NCBI GenBank assembly: GCA_964396595.1
Contig: CAYNFR010000002.1
Location: 1-64,000, forward strand
DNA: 64,000 nt
Reading direction: 5' to 3'
Source of the DNA: CAYNFR01 sp964396595
GTDB lineage: Bacteria > Bacteroidota > Bacteroidia > Chitinophagales > Saprospiraceae
In this document: positions 1-7,330 of the stretch, in pieces
Layout of the letters: every line of letters begins with the position of its first letter
Numbering within the stretch: position 1 is the stretch's first letter
Program-made: the position numbers and the translations under genes
The notes under the pieces: model-generated
Database searches by the model: none
What the model was told of the DNA's origin: nothing
What the model saw: only the letters and a program-made list of their open reading frames with translations

Positions 1-1
1 A

Positions 2-667
2 GCTTCTGGTAACTATTCAGTTGCAATGGGTCGTAATGTCAGTACCAACGACAAGTCAGGAGCTTTTTTCTTCGGGGATGATGATTTAGCGACAAGATAT
101 ATAGGTGCAAATAACCAATTCGCTTGTCGCTTTAAAGGGGGGTATTATTTCATTTCAGGATTTACCAATCCTGCCAATTCTTCAGGAGATATAGGGGTCA
201 GAGTCACTGCTAATGGCAATTCATGGGTAAGCATTTCTGATCGTAATCGCAAGGACAAGCTCTTACCACTGGATGATCAGGCAGTGTTAGAGAAGCTTTC
301 ATCCATCGACTATTATTCATGGAATTATAAGGGACTTGATCCTACAATGGAGCGTCATTATGGTATTATGGCGCAGGATTTTTACGAGCACTTCGGCCAT
401 GATGCTTATGGGCAGATAGGCAGCGACACGCTTGTGAATCCTATCGATATGCTAGGGATTACGATGAGTGCGATCAAAGGGCTCAAGATGCAGCTGGAGG
501 AGGAGAAAAACAAGACGACTTCGCTTGAGCAGACAGTAGCCTTTTTAAAAGATGAAAGCGCAAGTGTAAATGCCTTAAGGCAGGAAATAGAACTAATGAA
601 GCGTAGGCTTTATAGCCTTGAGCAGGATACGACAAATGATGTCAGAAAGGATTCTGATAGAGACTAA
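2..667 (+). CDS. S74 intramolecular-chaperone protein, 3' end of gene
   Basis: The reading frame is open at the left edge of the window, so only the C-terminal part is present. It opens with a YadA-head-like repeat (ASGNYSVAMGRNVSTND). From about residue 75 it matches the Peptidase_S74 / tail-spike chaperone domain (SDRNRKDKLLPL, YYSWNYKG, HYGIMAQDF), and it ends in a coiled-coil-like, Glu/Lys-rich segment (about 160-205). In this family the S74 domain assists trimerisation of a fibrous N-terminal part and then cleaves itself off. In Bacteroidota such proteins are usually secreted or surface fibres and are not necessarily phage genes. No phage genes are seen nearby. The upstream part, including any signal peptide, lies outside the window. 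The first internal ATG is at 26 but is unlikely to be the real start. Confidence 0.8.
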   Translation, partial: ASGNYSVAMGRNVSTNDKSGAFFFGDDDLATRYIGANNQFACRFKGGYYFISGFTNPANSSGDIGVRVTANGNSWVSISDRNRKDKLLPLDDQAVLEKLSSIDYYSWNYKGLDPTMERHYGIMAQDFYEHFGHDAYGQIGSDTLVNPIDMLGITMSAIKGLKMQLEEEKNKTTSLEQTVAFLKDESASVNALRQEIELMKRRLYSLEQDTTNDVRKDSDRD

Positions 668-726
668 GAGGCGTAACGTGATATTCTCGGGATGAAGACA
701 TGTGTAGCATTGATTAGCTTAATACA

Positions 727-894
727 CTATTTGTAATTTTTGACTTCCTTAAGAAGAAGATCTAAAACCGGCAAGCCAATCAAGCTTTGCGCTGAAAATA
801 CAAAGTCTGTCAGGAGGCTATTATCTTGAATAGGAAAACCCATCGATAGCTTTCCAATGAAGTACGAATAGGGATTATAAGCACATACCCCCAT
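727..894 (-). CDS. possible small ORF or gene remnant, 55 aa
   Basis: In the 322-base gap between the S74 gene and the sigma factor, the minus strand has an open frame of about 74 codons. It has an ATG at 894 and a stop at 727-729. The product (MGVCAYNPYSYFIGKLSMGF at its start, ending LLLKEVKNYK) has protein-like composition but no motif I recognise. The frame lies just downstream of the terminator of the sigma factor gene and has no evident promoter, so it may be the decayed tail of a larger gene. The rest of the gap shows nothing else. Confidence 0.25.
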   Translation of the reverse strand: MGVCAYNPYSYFIGKLSMGFPIQDNSLLTDFVFSAQSLIGLPVLDLLLKEVKNYK

Positions 895-932
895 TTCTTG
901 TAGTGGTGGGTTTACACTTGCTGAACAGGTAT

Positions 933-963
933 AAAAAACCCCCGTGCATTATTTACACGAGGG
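933..963 (-). terminator. intrinsic terminator of the ECF sigma gene
   Basis: Read on the minus strand: an 8-bp stem (CCCTCGTG / CACGGGGG, with one T-G wobble pair), a 9-nt loop and a T6 run. It lies 27 nt past the stop codon of the sigma factor gene. Confidence 0.75.
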
Positions 964-989
964 CTGATTCACTTCCTAAACATTAAAAC

Positions 990-1538
990 CTATGCCGATA
1001 ACTTGCTTCGTATGGTAGAGTGATTGCCGTATTGCATCTCGATTTGATCTTTTAGCTCCTTGCGAGCGAAAAATATTCTGCTTTTGACCGTTCCGAGAGG
1101 TAGATCGAGATGGTCAGCTATTTCTTGGTATTTAAATCCGATATAATGCATCTCAAATGGCACCTTGAGCGAATCATCGAGTTTGTTCACCATATTTGTT
1201 AATTCCTCCATCATCAGATTCGTGCCAGCACCATTACTGATCGATACATCCCCTGAATTGAGAAAATACATATTGTCTGAATTATCTATAATGGTATTGG
1301 CCTTGACCTTTTTTCGATAATTATTGATGAAGATGTTTTTCATAATTGTAAACAACCATGCCTTGAGATTCGTGCCTGCGTGAAACTTATCTCTATTGGT
1401 AATGGCTCTGAAAGCTGTTTCTTGATAAAGATCTTTAGCGTCGTCAGTGTCTTTGGTCAGATTATAAGCAAAGGCTCTTAAAGAAGGAGACATTCTGTCG
1501 AAACTCTCAATGAACTCGTTTTTAGACAATAATTCCAT
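990..1538 (-). CDS. RNA polymerase sigma factor, ECF (sigma-70) family
   Basis: This 182-residue protein has the two-domain layout of ECF sigma factors. Region 2 lies at about residues 15-85 (DDAKDLYQETAFRA, AWLFTIMKNIFINNYRK), for -10 recognition and core binding. Region 4 lies at about 120-170 (YQEIADHLDLPLGTVKSRIF), a helix-turn-helix for -35 recognition. Length is normal for the family. No anti-sigma gene is adjacent: the neighbours are a terminator downstream and LptF upstream, 183 bp away and also minus strand. This differs from the second ECF factor at 57.5 kb. Closely similar solitary ECF factors are common in Bacteroidota; the regulon cannot be deduced. Confidence 0.92.
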   Translation of the reverse strand: MELLSKNEFIESFDRMSPSLRAFAYNLTKDTDDAKDLYQETAFRAITNRDKFHAGTNLKAWLFTIMKNIFINNYRKKVKANTIIDNSDNMYFLNSGDVSISNGAGTNLMMEELTNMVNKLDDSLKVPFEMHYIGFKYQEIADHLDLPLGTVKSRIFFARKELKDQIEMQYGNHSTIRSKLSA

Positions 1539-1721
1539 GGCTGTGTTTTTGATGGTGTAAAGGTATATATTTTGTTAAACAAAAACACAATAAAGATTAA
1601 ACAAAACTTGCGATTATTGTTGTCATATAAATTTTAATATTTATAAATAATTTATATTCAACAGATTAAGAAGTTATGGACAACAAAATAATTTCAAAAA
1701 AAAATGAAATATTTTTACAGA

Positions 1722-2816
1722 CTACTTTTGTGCCTTGTTAACAAGCCACAAACTGATAAACCCAAAGAGAATATTGGGTGTCCACACCCCAAGTAATGGG
1801 GCAAAAGAAAGATTACTAGCGAAGGTTTCAGAGAACTTACTGATTAAGACAAAGAGAGCTCCTAGAGCCACACCTACCGCCAGATGCATGCCCAGACCGC
1901 CGCGAACCTTGCGTGTGCCGATACATGCGCCGATAATTGTCAGGATAAGAATTGTAAAAGATCCGGCAGTACGCTTATACACTTCGATACGGTATTTCGT
2001 AGTGTTGTCAAGTCCTCGCGTTTTTTCTCTGGCTATATGTTTGCGGAGATTTGGGGTGGTCATGATCTCCATCTGTTTGCTATGTCGCACGAAATCATCC
2101 GGATGTATAGGCAATATTGTATCCAAGGTCTCTCCTATACCTAGCTCAATGCTTTCTTCTAATCCGTTAAAATATCTGATTTCATAGTCGCGTGCCGTCC
2201 AGAGATTGGGTTCTTCTTTAAACTTTAAGTTCTTGGACTTCATGTAGGCAATTAGTTCGCCCTGGTGGTTAAATTGTTCTAGACGGAATGTTTGGAGAGA
2301 GCTGTCTCTCGTCTGGTAATAACGACAGTATAGCTTGACACCGGGTGAAATGTAGAATTGCACGTTATTGGAGAGAGGTGACTTGATGGTTCGCTTTATG
2401 TATTCGCTTTCGAATTCTGTCATCAGATTGGTGCTCTTCGGAATAAGCAGATTCTCACCCGCCCAATGCAACCCTGCGATTATCAATGCCGCGAGAAGCA
2501 TCGGTCTTAACAAACGTATGTATGACACTCCGGAATTGAGAATAGCGATGATCTCTGAATCCCTTGCCATTCGGGAGCTGAAAAAGATGACGGACAAAAA
2601 AGCGAACAGCGGCCAGAGCTCCCCATTGATCCAAGGGATGAAATGGACATAATACTCTAACACAACCGTCTTAAAGCTCAGATTATTGGACAAAAAACGA
2701 TTTATCTTCTCGCTCACGTCCATGGCTATTGCGACCATCGTGATGAGAAAAACCGTAAATATGAAAGAGCTGATATACTTACGGATGATGTATCGATCGA
2801 TTTTCTTAAATACCAT
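1722..2816 (-). CDS. LptF/LptG family permease (YjgP/YjgQ)
   Basis: This is an inner-membrane subunit of the Lpt system, which lifts lipopolysaccharide out of the inner membrane and across the periplasm, powered by LptB. The 364-residue protein shows the family layout. N-terminal membrane helices are at about 13-35, 60-80 and 100-125 (with the conserved ARDSEIIAILNSG loop). A periplasmic beta-jellyroll region spans about 130-265, and three C-terminal helices lie at about 280-360. Its ATG shares the A of the TGA stop of the upstream reductase gene (TGATG), so the two are probably translationally coupled. Bacteroidota often carry two LptF/G-like permeases in separate places; which one this is cannot be decided here. 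Confidence 0.88.
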   Translation of the reverse strand: MVFKKIDRYIIRKYISSFIFTVFLITMVAIAMDVSEKINRFLSNNLSFKTVVLEYYVHFIPWINGELWPLFAFLSVIFFSSRMARDSEIIAILNSGVSYIRLLRPMLLAALIIAGLHWAGENLLIPKSTNLMTEFESEYIKRTIKSPLSNNVQFYISPGVKLYCRYYQTRDSSLQTFRLEQFNHQGELIAYMKSKNLKFKEEPNLWTARDYEIRYFNGLEESIELGIGETLDTILPIHPDDFVRHSKQMEIMTTPNLRKHIAREKTRGLDNTTKYRIEVYKRTAGSFTILILTIIGACIGTRKVRGGLGMHLAVGVALGALFVLISKFSETFASNLSFAPLLGVWTPNILFGFISLWLVNKAQK

Positions 2817-3532
2817 CAGCCGTATAATTCGTAGATGATATTTTTTTTATTCACTCCCATATTACCCAGTCTTTCCACGGCTTCATCAATCATTTTTTGC
2901 CAGCCGCAGAGATAGAAGCGCGTATTATCCACCTCTTTTCCTTTATATCGCGCCTCATATAGCCCGTGAACATAACCACGATAGGCATTGAATGTCTCTC
3001 GGCTTGTTGCGACAGCATAATGAAAACTTGGGCGCCTCGCCGCCAATTCTTCAAAATATTCTCTGTATAATATATCCCCTTCGGACCTGCATCCGAAATA
3101 CAAGGCAATATCAACATCCGGCCAGTGATGGATGTCAAGATATTCGATCATACTCTTAAAAGGGGCGACCCCTGTGCCGGTACAAATAAAACACAAGGGC
3201 GACGATATTTGACTCGGCAAAACAAATACACCGGAAGGGCCTTTATAAGCTATCTCAGCGCCTGGCTCGAGCGAAAACAAGTACTCCGAGCCGCGTCCAT
3301 CACTGAACAGCACGATACAGAGTTTGACAAGCCCATCGTCGTTAGGTGCGCCGGCAATAGAGTAGGATCGCCACCTCTCCAGCCGTTTGTCTGAAATCGG
3401 CAGATCAAAAGTGATAAACTGACCCGGCACAAAATGGGAGGCGTCTTTCTGCTCGATTTTCCAGTAAAACTCGCACGTATTCTTGGTCAGATCGACCACT
3501 TCAAGAAGGTAGGCTTTCTTCCATTTTGACAT
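2816..3532 (-). CDS. ferredoxin-NADP reductase-like FAD/NAD oxidoreductase
   Basis: This is a flavoprotein of the FNR superfamily, moving electrons between NAD(P)H and a small carrier. I place the start at the ATG at 3532 (MSKWKKAYLLEV; 238 aa) rather than at the in-frame TTG at 3586, because the extra 18 residues look non-conserved. Visible motifs are the FAD-binding RSYSIAG (about 55-61), the FAD phosphate region around GRGSEYLF (about 80-86), and the NAD(P)-binding CTGTGVAPF (about 117-125). The C-terminal YFGCRSEGDILY and FYLCGWQKMI segments are also typical. No plant-type ferredoxin domain is fused. The gene overlaps the following LptF gene by one base. The electron partner is unknown. 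Confidence 0.88.
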   Translation of the reverse strand: MSKWKKAYLLEVVDLTKNTCEFYWKIEQKDASHFVPGQFITFDLPISDKRLERWRSYSIAGAPNDDGLVKLCIVLFSDGRGSEYLFSLEPGAEIAYKGPSGVFVLPSQISSPLCFICTGTGVAPFKSMIEYLDIHHWPDVDIALYFGCRSEGDILYREYFEELAARRPSFHYAVATSRETFNAYRGYVHGLYEARYKGKEVDNTRFYLCGWQKMIDEAVERLGNMGVNKKNIIYELYG

Positions 3533-3648
3533 AGGCTGAAATAAATTGCTTGTTGTTAAGACAAATGTCGCTATATTATGCTTCAAAACGGGTTACAAAT
3601 ATCAGTCCTTAAGCGATAACCGCTGCGACTGTTTAAACGATTACATCT

Positions 3649-4575
3649 ATGAAATTGCCTATTCTCGTCTCTGTTTTATTGCTGCTGAGTATGTCATGTA
3701 AATCGCAGCCATCAGATAAAACAGCGTCAGGTATTTATGATCCTACGAATTTACTGGCGCAAAATGCACATCTGAGCATCATCCGCGAAGGATTTTTATT
3801 CACCGAAGGGCCCGCAGCTGATGCAGAAGGAAACATTTACTTCACCGACCAACCCAATGATGCTATCTGGCGATGGGACGCCGGCAATGGCCAGACAGAG
3901 CTGTATTTAAAAGGATCGGACAGAGCCAATGGCTTATATATCGATCGTGATGGCCATATCATCAGTTGTGCGGACATGCATGGCGAAATTAGAAGCATCA
4001 ATATTGATGGACCAACGCAGATATTGCTCGCTGACTTTAGAGGGCAAAAACTTAATGGACCTAATGACCTGTGGGAATCTCCAGACGGAATAATTTACTT
4101 TACAGACCCTTATTATCGAAGAGACTATTGGCATGAAGACGATCCACGTACTATACAAGCCAGCCAGAAAGTCCAAGGCCTGTATATGTTCAATCGCGTT
4201 ACTGACGCTTTAGTCCTGCTGGACAGTACCTTCAAGACACCCAATGGTATAATCGGTACGCCTGATGACAACAAACTATACGTCGCAGATATAGCTGACA
4301 AGAAGACTTATGTTTATCATATTGGTCAAGATGGCTACTTATATGATAGAGCCTTGTTCTGTGAGATGCACTCCGACGGCATGACCATAGACCGACATGG
4401 AAATGTTTACCTGACTAATGAACAGGGTGTGACAGCATTTGACCCAGCAGGCAAGAAAATCTTGAATATACCCATACCTGAGCCGTGGACGGCCAATGTG
4501 ACCATCGGAGGCACGGATAGAAAAACCTTGTTCATCACTGCGATGAGTAGGGTATATGGGATAGAGATGAGATGA
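3649..4575 (+). CDS. SMP-30/gluconolactonase-like lipoprotein
   Basis: This is a predicted six-bladed beta-propeller lactonase of the SMP-30/LRE family, which hydrolyses sugar lactones or related esters using a divalent metal. The 308-residue protein has an N-terminal lipoprotein signal with the lipobox ending at Cys17 (LLSMSC), so it is probably anchored in the periplasmic or outer membrane. Family motifs are FTEGPAADAEGNIYFTD (about 51-67, with the metal-binding Glu), GPNDLWESPDGIIYFTDPYY (about 138-157), and SDGMTIDRHGNVYLT further on. It is transcribed divergently from the reductase gene and stands alone. The true substrate cannot be deduced; gluconolactone is only the family default. Confidence 0.88.
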   Translation: MKLPILVSVLLLLSMSCKSQPSDKTASGIYDPTNLLAQNAHLSIIREGFLFTEGPAADAEGNIYFTDQPNDAIWRWDAGNGQTELYLKGSDRANGLYIDRDGHIISCADMHGEIRSINIDGPTQILLADFRGQKLNGPNDLWESPDGIIYFTDPYYRRDYWHEDDPRTIQASQKVQGLYMFNRVTDALVLLDSTFKTPNGIIGTPDDNKLYVADIADKKTYVYHIGQDGYLYDRALFCEMHSDGMTIDRHGNVYLTNEQGVTAFDPAGKKILNIPIPEPWTANVTIGGTDRKTLFITAMSRVYGIEMR

Positions 4576-4682
4576 TAGGAAGTGAAATACTATGCAAACA
4601 GCAAAGGAATAATTTTAAGATATGAATTTCGCGTTGTCAGGTACGAGATAGAAAAAGCCTGTGCCTATTAGTCAACATTTGA

Positions 4683-5894
4683 TCAGAGCCTATCTACGGA
4701 TTTTCCCTGAATCAACAGAAAGACGAATAGAAAAAACGCTACACTAATGGATCTCTCAAAACTGTTTTCGACCAAAAATGAGAGGCCATAAGTCCAATAG
4801 AGTAGCACCAAAATAGCGGCATGACGTTCACTCCTAAGACTTCTTAGCGGCATGAGCCAGCCGAGCAAAAACAAACTCAAGCCTAATAATCCCGATCGCA
4901 CCAAGACAAGGATAAACTGACTGTGCGGCAACATTATCGCTGAAGATTGATGCCCTAGCCCTCCGGCTATCCCCTGGGCTTCATGAAGCGCATCACCACC
5001 ACCGACGCCCAATATCGGTGAATCATGCCATAAGCTGAGGGCAAGCCTATTGCTGATCCGGCGTGCGCTGTCTGAATAATGAGATTGCCCCATGAGCCAG
5101 TCATGTTTCATGTATCCGATTTTGGCCTGAAGCGTCGGAAAAAACAGAAAAGCGATAATAGTGGAGATCAACATCGCACCGATCAATTTACTAATCTGTG
5201 CGCGGAAACCCTCTCGCTTGATCATCAAAAAAGCTATGATGAATAAACCTGTGTAGCTTATCACCAAGCCACTTCTTGTCGCCATCCAATGCATCATGAT
5301 AAAAAGGGCTAAAATCCCCAGCAAGACCAGACGGCGATGTTTAAGTTTATATCGTAAATAAACCCAGATCATCGCCAGCAAGACAAAGGCGTTAAACATG
5401 CTGTATTTCACATGTTCTATAGGCGTATAAATAGATGCGCCACGACGTATCTGATCCGTAACAGAAGCTATACTAAGCAGGCTATCAAGGCACACAATAG
5501 CAGCACTTACAAGCATCACAATAAAGACCCAGTACAGCAATCTCAGCAGATCCTCTTCTTTTAACTTAGGTAAATACCCAAAAACTATAGGCATCAAGGC
5601 AAATGGCGCATATATCCGCAGTTGTACCGACCATATAGCTATATTTTCAGAGTTAAAGCCACTTATTAAGACGGCAATAAATATCAGGCCTAGCCATATA
5701 GACGAGCCGATCTTCGGTCTTATACCGCCATAAATAGCTCTATAAAGCGCTAACAGTGACCAGAGGACATAAATGATCGTGATCCCGGAGCGGACATAAA
5801 GAATAGACGGAACGAAAAGAACGCATAGGAATAGATGGGCGTAATATTCCCAGCAAACAGATGAATTGTTACTTCGTCCAGTCGCGGTATCCAC
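4683..5894 (-). CDS. O-antigen ligase/polymerase-like membrane protein
   Basis: This polytopic inner-membrane protein (403 aa, about ten hydrophobic segments) resembles the Wzy/WaaL superfamily, which polymerises or ligates undecaprenyl-linked glycans on the periplasmic face. The signature is the large periplasmic loop after the middle helices (about 265-330), with GVGGGDALHEAQG followed by HSQFILVLVRSGLLGL. This matches the HNxxLxxxxxxGxxG pattern of O-antigen ligases with the Asn replaced by Ser. It is the last gene of a minus-strand run. Its ATG lies 26 nt inside the preceding rhodanese gene, suggesting translational coupling. Polymerase versus ligase cannot be told from sequence. Confidence 0.78.
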   Translation of the reverse strand: MDTATGRSNNSSVCWEYYAHLFLCVLFVPSILYVRSGITIIYVLWSLLALYRAIYGGIRPKIGSSIWLGLIFIAVLISGFNSENIAIWSVQLRIYAPFALMPIVFGYLPKLKEEDLLRLLYWVFIVMLVSAAIVCLDSLLSIASVTDQIRRGASIYTPIEHVKYSMFNAFVLLAMIWVYLRYKLKHRRLVLLGILALFIMMHWMATRSGLVISYTGLFIIAFLMIKREGFRAQISKLIGAMLISTIIAFLFFPTLQAKIGYMKHDWLMGQSHYSDSARRISNRLALSLWHDSPILGVGGGDALHEAQGIAGGLGHQSSAIMLPHSQFILVLVRSGLLGLSLFLLGWLMPLRSLRSERHAAILVLLYWTYGLSFLVENSFERSISVAFFLFVFLLIQGKSVDRL

Positions 5895-6264
5895 CTTTCA
5901 TATTATAGATCTCTCGAAAGCCCATTTCGTGCATGATTCGTGCTGCTTTCGTACTGCGAATACTCGTCTGACAATAGACAAGATAAGGCTTCTCCTTATC
6001 CAGATCGGATAATAGATCCCTAAAACTACTCGATCGATAATCAATGTTGATGGATGATGGCAGATAGCCTTCTTCCAGCTCGTAATCTGATCGCACATCC
6101 AGCACGACCAAGTTATCGGTCATTTCGAGCATTTCTTTTGCCCGATCAATAGAGACTTCAATAATCTCGCCCATTATCAGTCCTTCTCCGTCAACATTAC
6201 CGGATGAGGGCTTACATGTGCAGACTAGCATTCCGAAGATTATAAAAGAGAGTATATTTTTCAT
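5869..6264 (-). CDS. rhodanese-domain lipoprotein
   Basis: This is a single rhodanese domain (131 aa) with a lipoprotein-type signal (FGMLVCTCKPSSG; the lipidated Cys is 15 or 17). The active-site loop is YCQTSIRS with the catalytic Cys98, and the CH2A-like VVLDVRSDYELEEGYLPSSINID lies at about 53-75. Such domains carry sulfane sulfur or act as redox proteins; periplasmic versions have no settled role. It sits 5 nt downstream of porQ and overlaps the O-antigen ligase-like gene, so all three are surely cotranscribed. Confidence 0.88.
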   Translation of the reverse strand: MKNILSFIIFGMLVCTCKPSSGNVDGEGLIMGEIIEVSIDRAKEMLEMTDNLVVLDVRSDYELEEGYLPSSINIDYRSSSFRDLLSDLDKEKPYLVYCQTSIRSTKAARIMHEMGFREIYNMKGGYRDWTK

Positions 6265-6269
6265 GCATA

Positions 6270-7313
6270 TCAGAATTTAGAAAACAAGTTATCCAGTTTT
6301 AATAAAAGCGACAACTGATTATTTCCGCCAGCGAGATGATAACGATTATACGCATAGTCTATTCTTAATAACTTGGTATTAATACCAAATCCCAAATTGA
6401 AACCGCTTAAGCTGCGATATTCATCGAGACCGAGCTCACGTCCTCTTCTGTGATCGTAGGAAAAGCGCAGCTGTACACTCCTGGCAGCACCCAATGAAAG
6501 TTCACCCCCTAGTCCGATATGTCTAAATAAATTGTCTGTAAATCGTCCTACGCCGCTGATACCATCGCGCTGTATAGTCGGCGTCATCCCGTCAATACGT
6601 GAAGTTCTTAAATCCCAGCGCTCCAGGTTTTCCACATTTATGAAATAGCGAAAAGGTACATGCGCAAGCGATTTAGAATAGCCCACTATGAGCGATGTGC
6701 GCCAAGTCTCCGGCACAGAAAAATGACTGACAGTACGTCCGACATTCCGCAATATTACATTTACCGCACTATGTGACTCGGGCAATAAATAGTGCGCATT
6801 AAGTGTAAGACCCATACCGAATACCCCATAAGTATCCAGCATAGAGCTGACAGCGATTAATTGAGCGCCGACACGCAGACGGTCTTCTATAGTCTTAGAT
6901 GCACTGATACGCAAGGCGGTCTCCCTGCCGTTAAAAGATCCTAGACGGTTAGAAAATTCGTCCGCTCTGACAAAATCACCGTAGTTAATATACTGCACTC
7001 CCCATCCGGTCGTGATGCCCCACTTAGGTAGATGATGTCCATAGCTGGCACTCCCGTATTGTATCCCGGCCAATAGAAAACTATGACTCCATGATAGTTG
7101 ATTGTGGCTACTGCTATCATACTGCGCCGGACTCGTGAGGGCTATGCTCACATCACCATCTCCCGGCGCGATTACATGACTACCCAATGCCGCGCTTCGC
7201 GCACCACCCGGCAAATCTAGAAAATGAAAGGTGCCTATGCCGCCTATCTGCGCCGACACCCGCCCCATCACAGCAGCATATAAGCCGAGCAGTAGGAATA
7301 AGCATCTTACCAT
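6270..7313 (-). CDS. porQ: type IX secretion system protein PorQ
   Basis: PorQ is an outer-membrane beta-barrel of the FadL-related PorV/PorQ/PorP group. With PorU, PorV and PorZ it forms the attachment complex that removes the sorting domain of T9SS cargo and couples the cargo to lipopolysaccharide. I prefer the ATG at 7313 (MVRCLFLLLGLYAAVMGRVS; 347 aa) because it begins a normal signal peptide; the in-frame ATG at 7349 would add 12 charged residues. After cleavage the mature protein begins near IGGIGTFHFLDLPGGARSAA, the hallmark start of PorQ. Next comes a row of amphipathic beta strands with an LSWSHSFLLAGIQYGS block. It follows a metalloprotease gene and precedes the rhodanese and O-antigen ligase-like genes. 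Confidence 0.85.
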   Translation of the reverse strand: MVRCLFLLLGLYAAVMGRVSAQIGGIGTFHFLDLPGGARSAALGSHVIAPGDGDVSIALTSPAQYDSSSHNQLSWSHSFLLAGIQYGSASYGHHLPKWGITTGWGVQYINYGDFVRADEFSNRLGSFNGRETALRISASKTIEDRLRVGAQLIAVSSMLDTYGVFGMGLTLNAHYLLPESHSAVNVILRNVGRTVSHFSVPETWRTSLIVGYSKSLAHVPFRYFINVENLERWDLRTSRIDGMTPTIQRDGISGVGRFTDNLFRHIGLGGELSLGAARSVQLRFSYDHRRGRELGLDEYRSLSGFNLGFGINTKLLRIDYAYNRYHLAGGNNQLSLLLKLDNLFSKF

Positions 7314-7330
7314 CCGATTATTCTTCCTTG

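Noticed and set aside
2..667. Prophage tail-fibre gene
   Set aside because: The S74 chaperone domain also occurs in non-phage secreted proteins of Bacteroidota, and no other phage gene is near.
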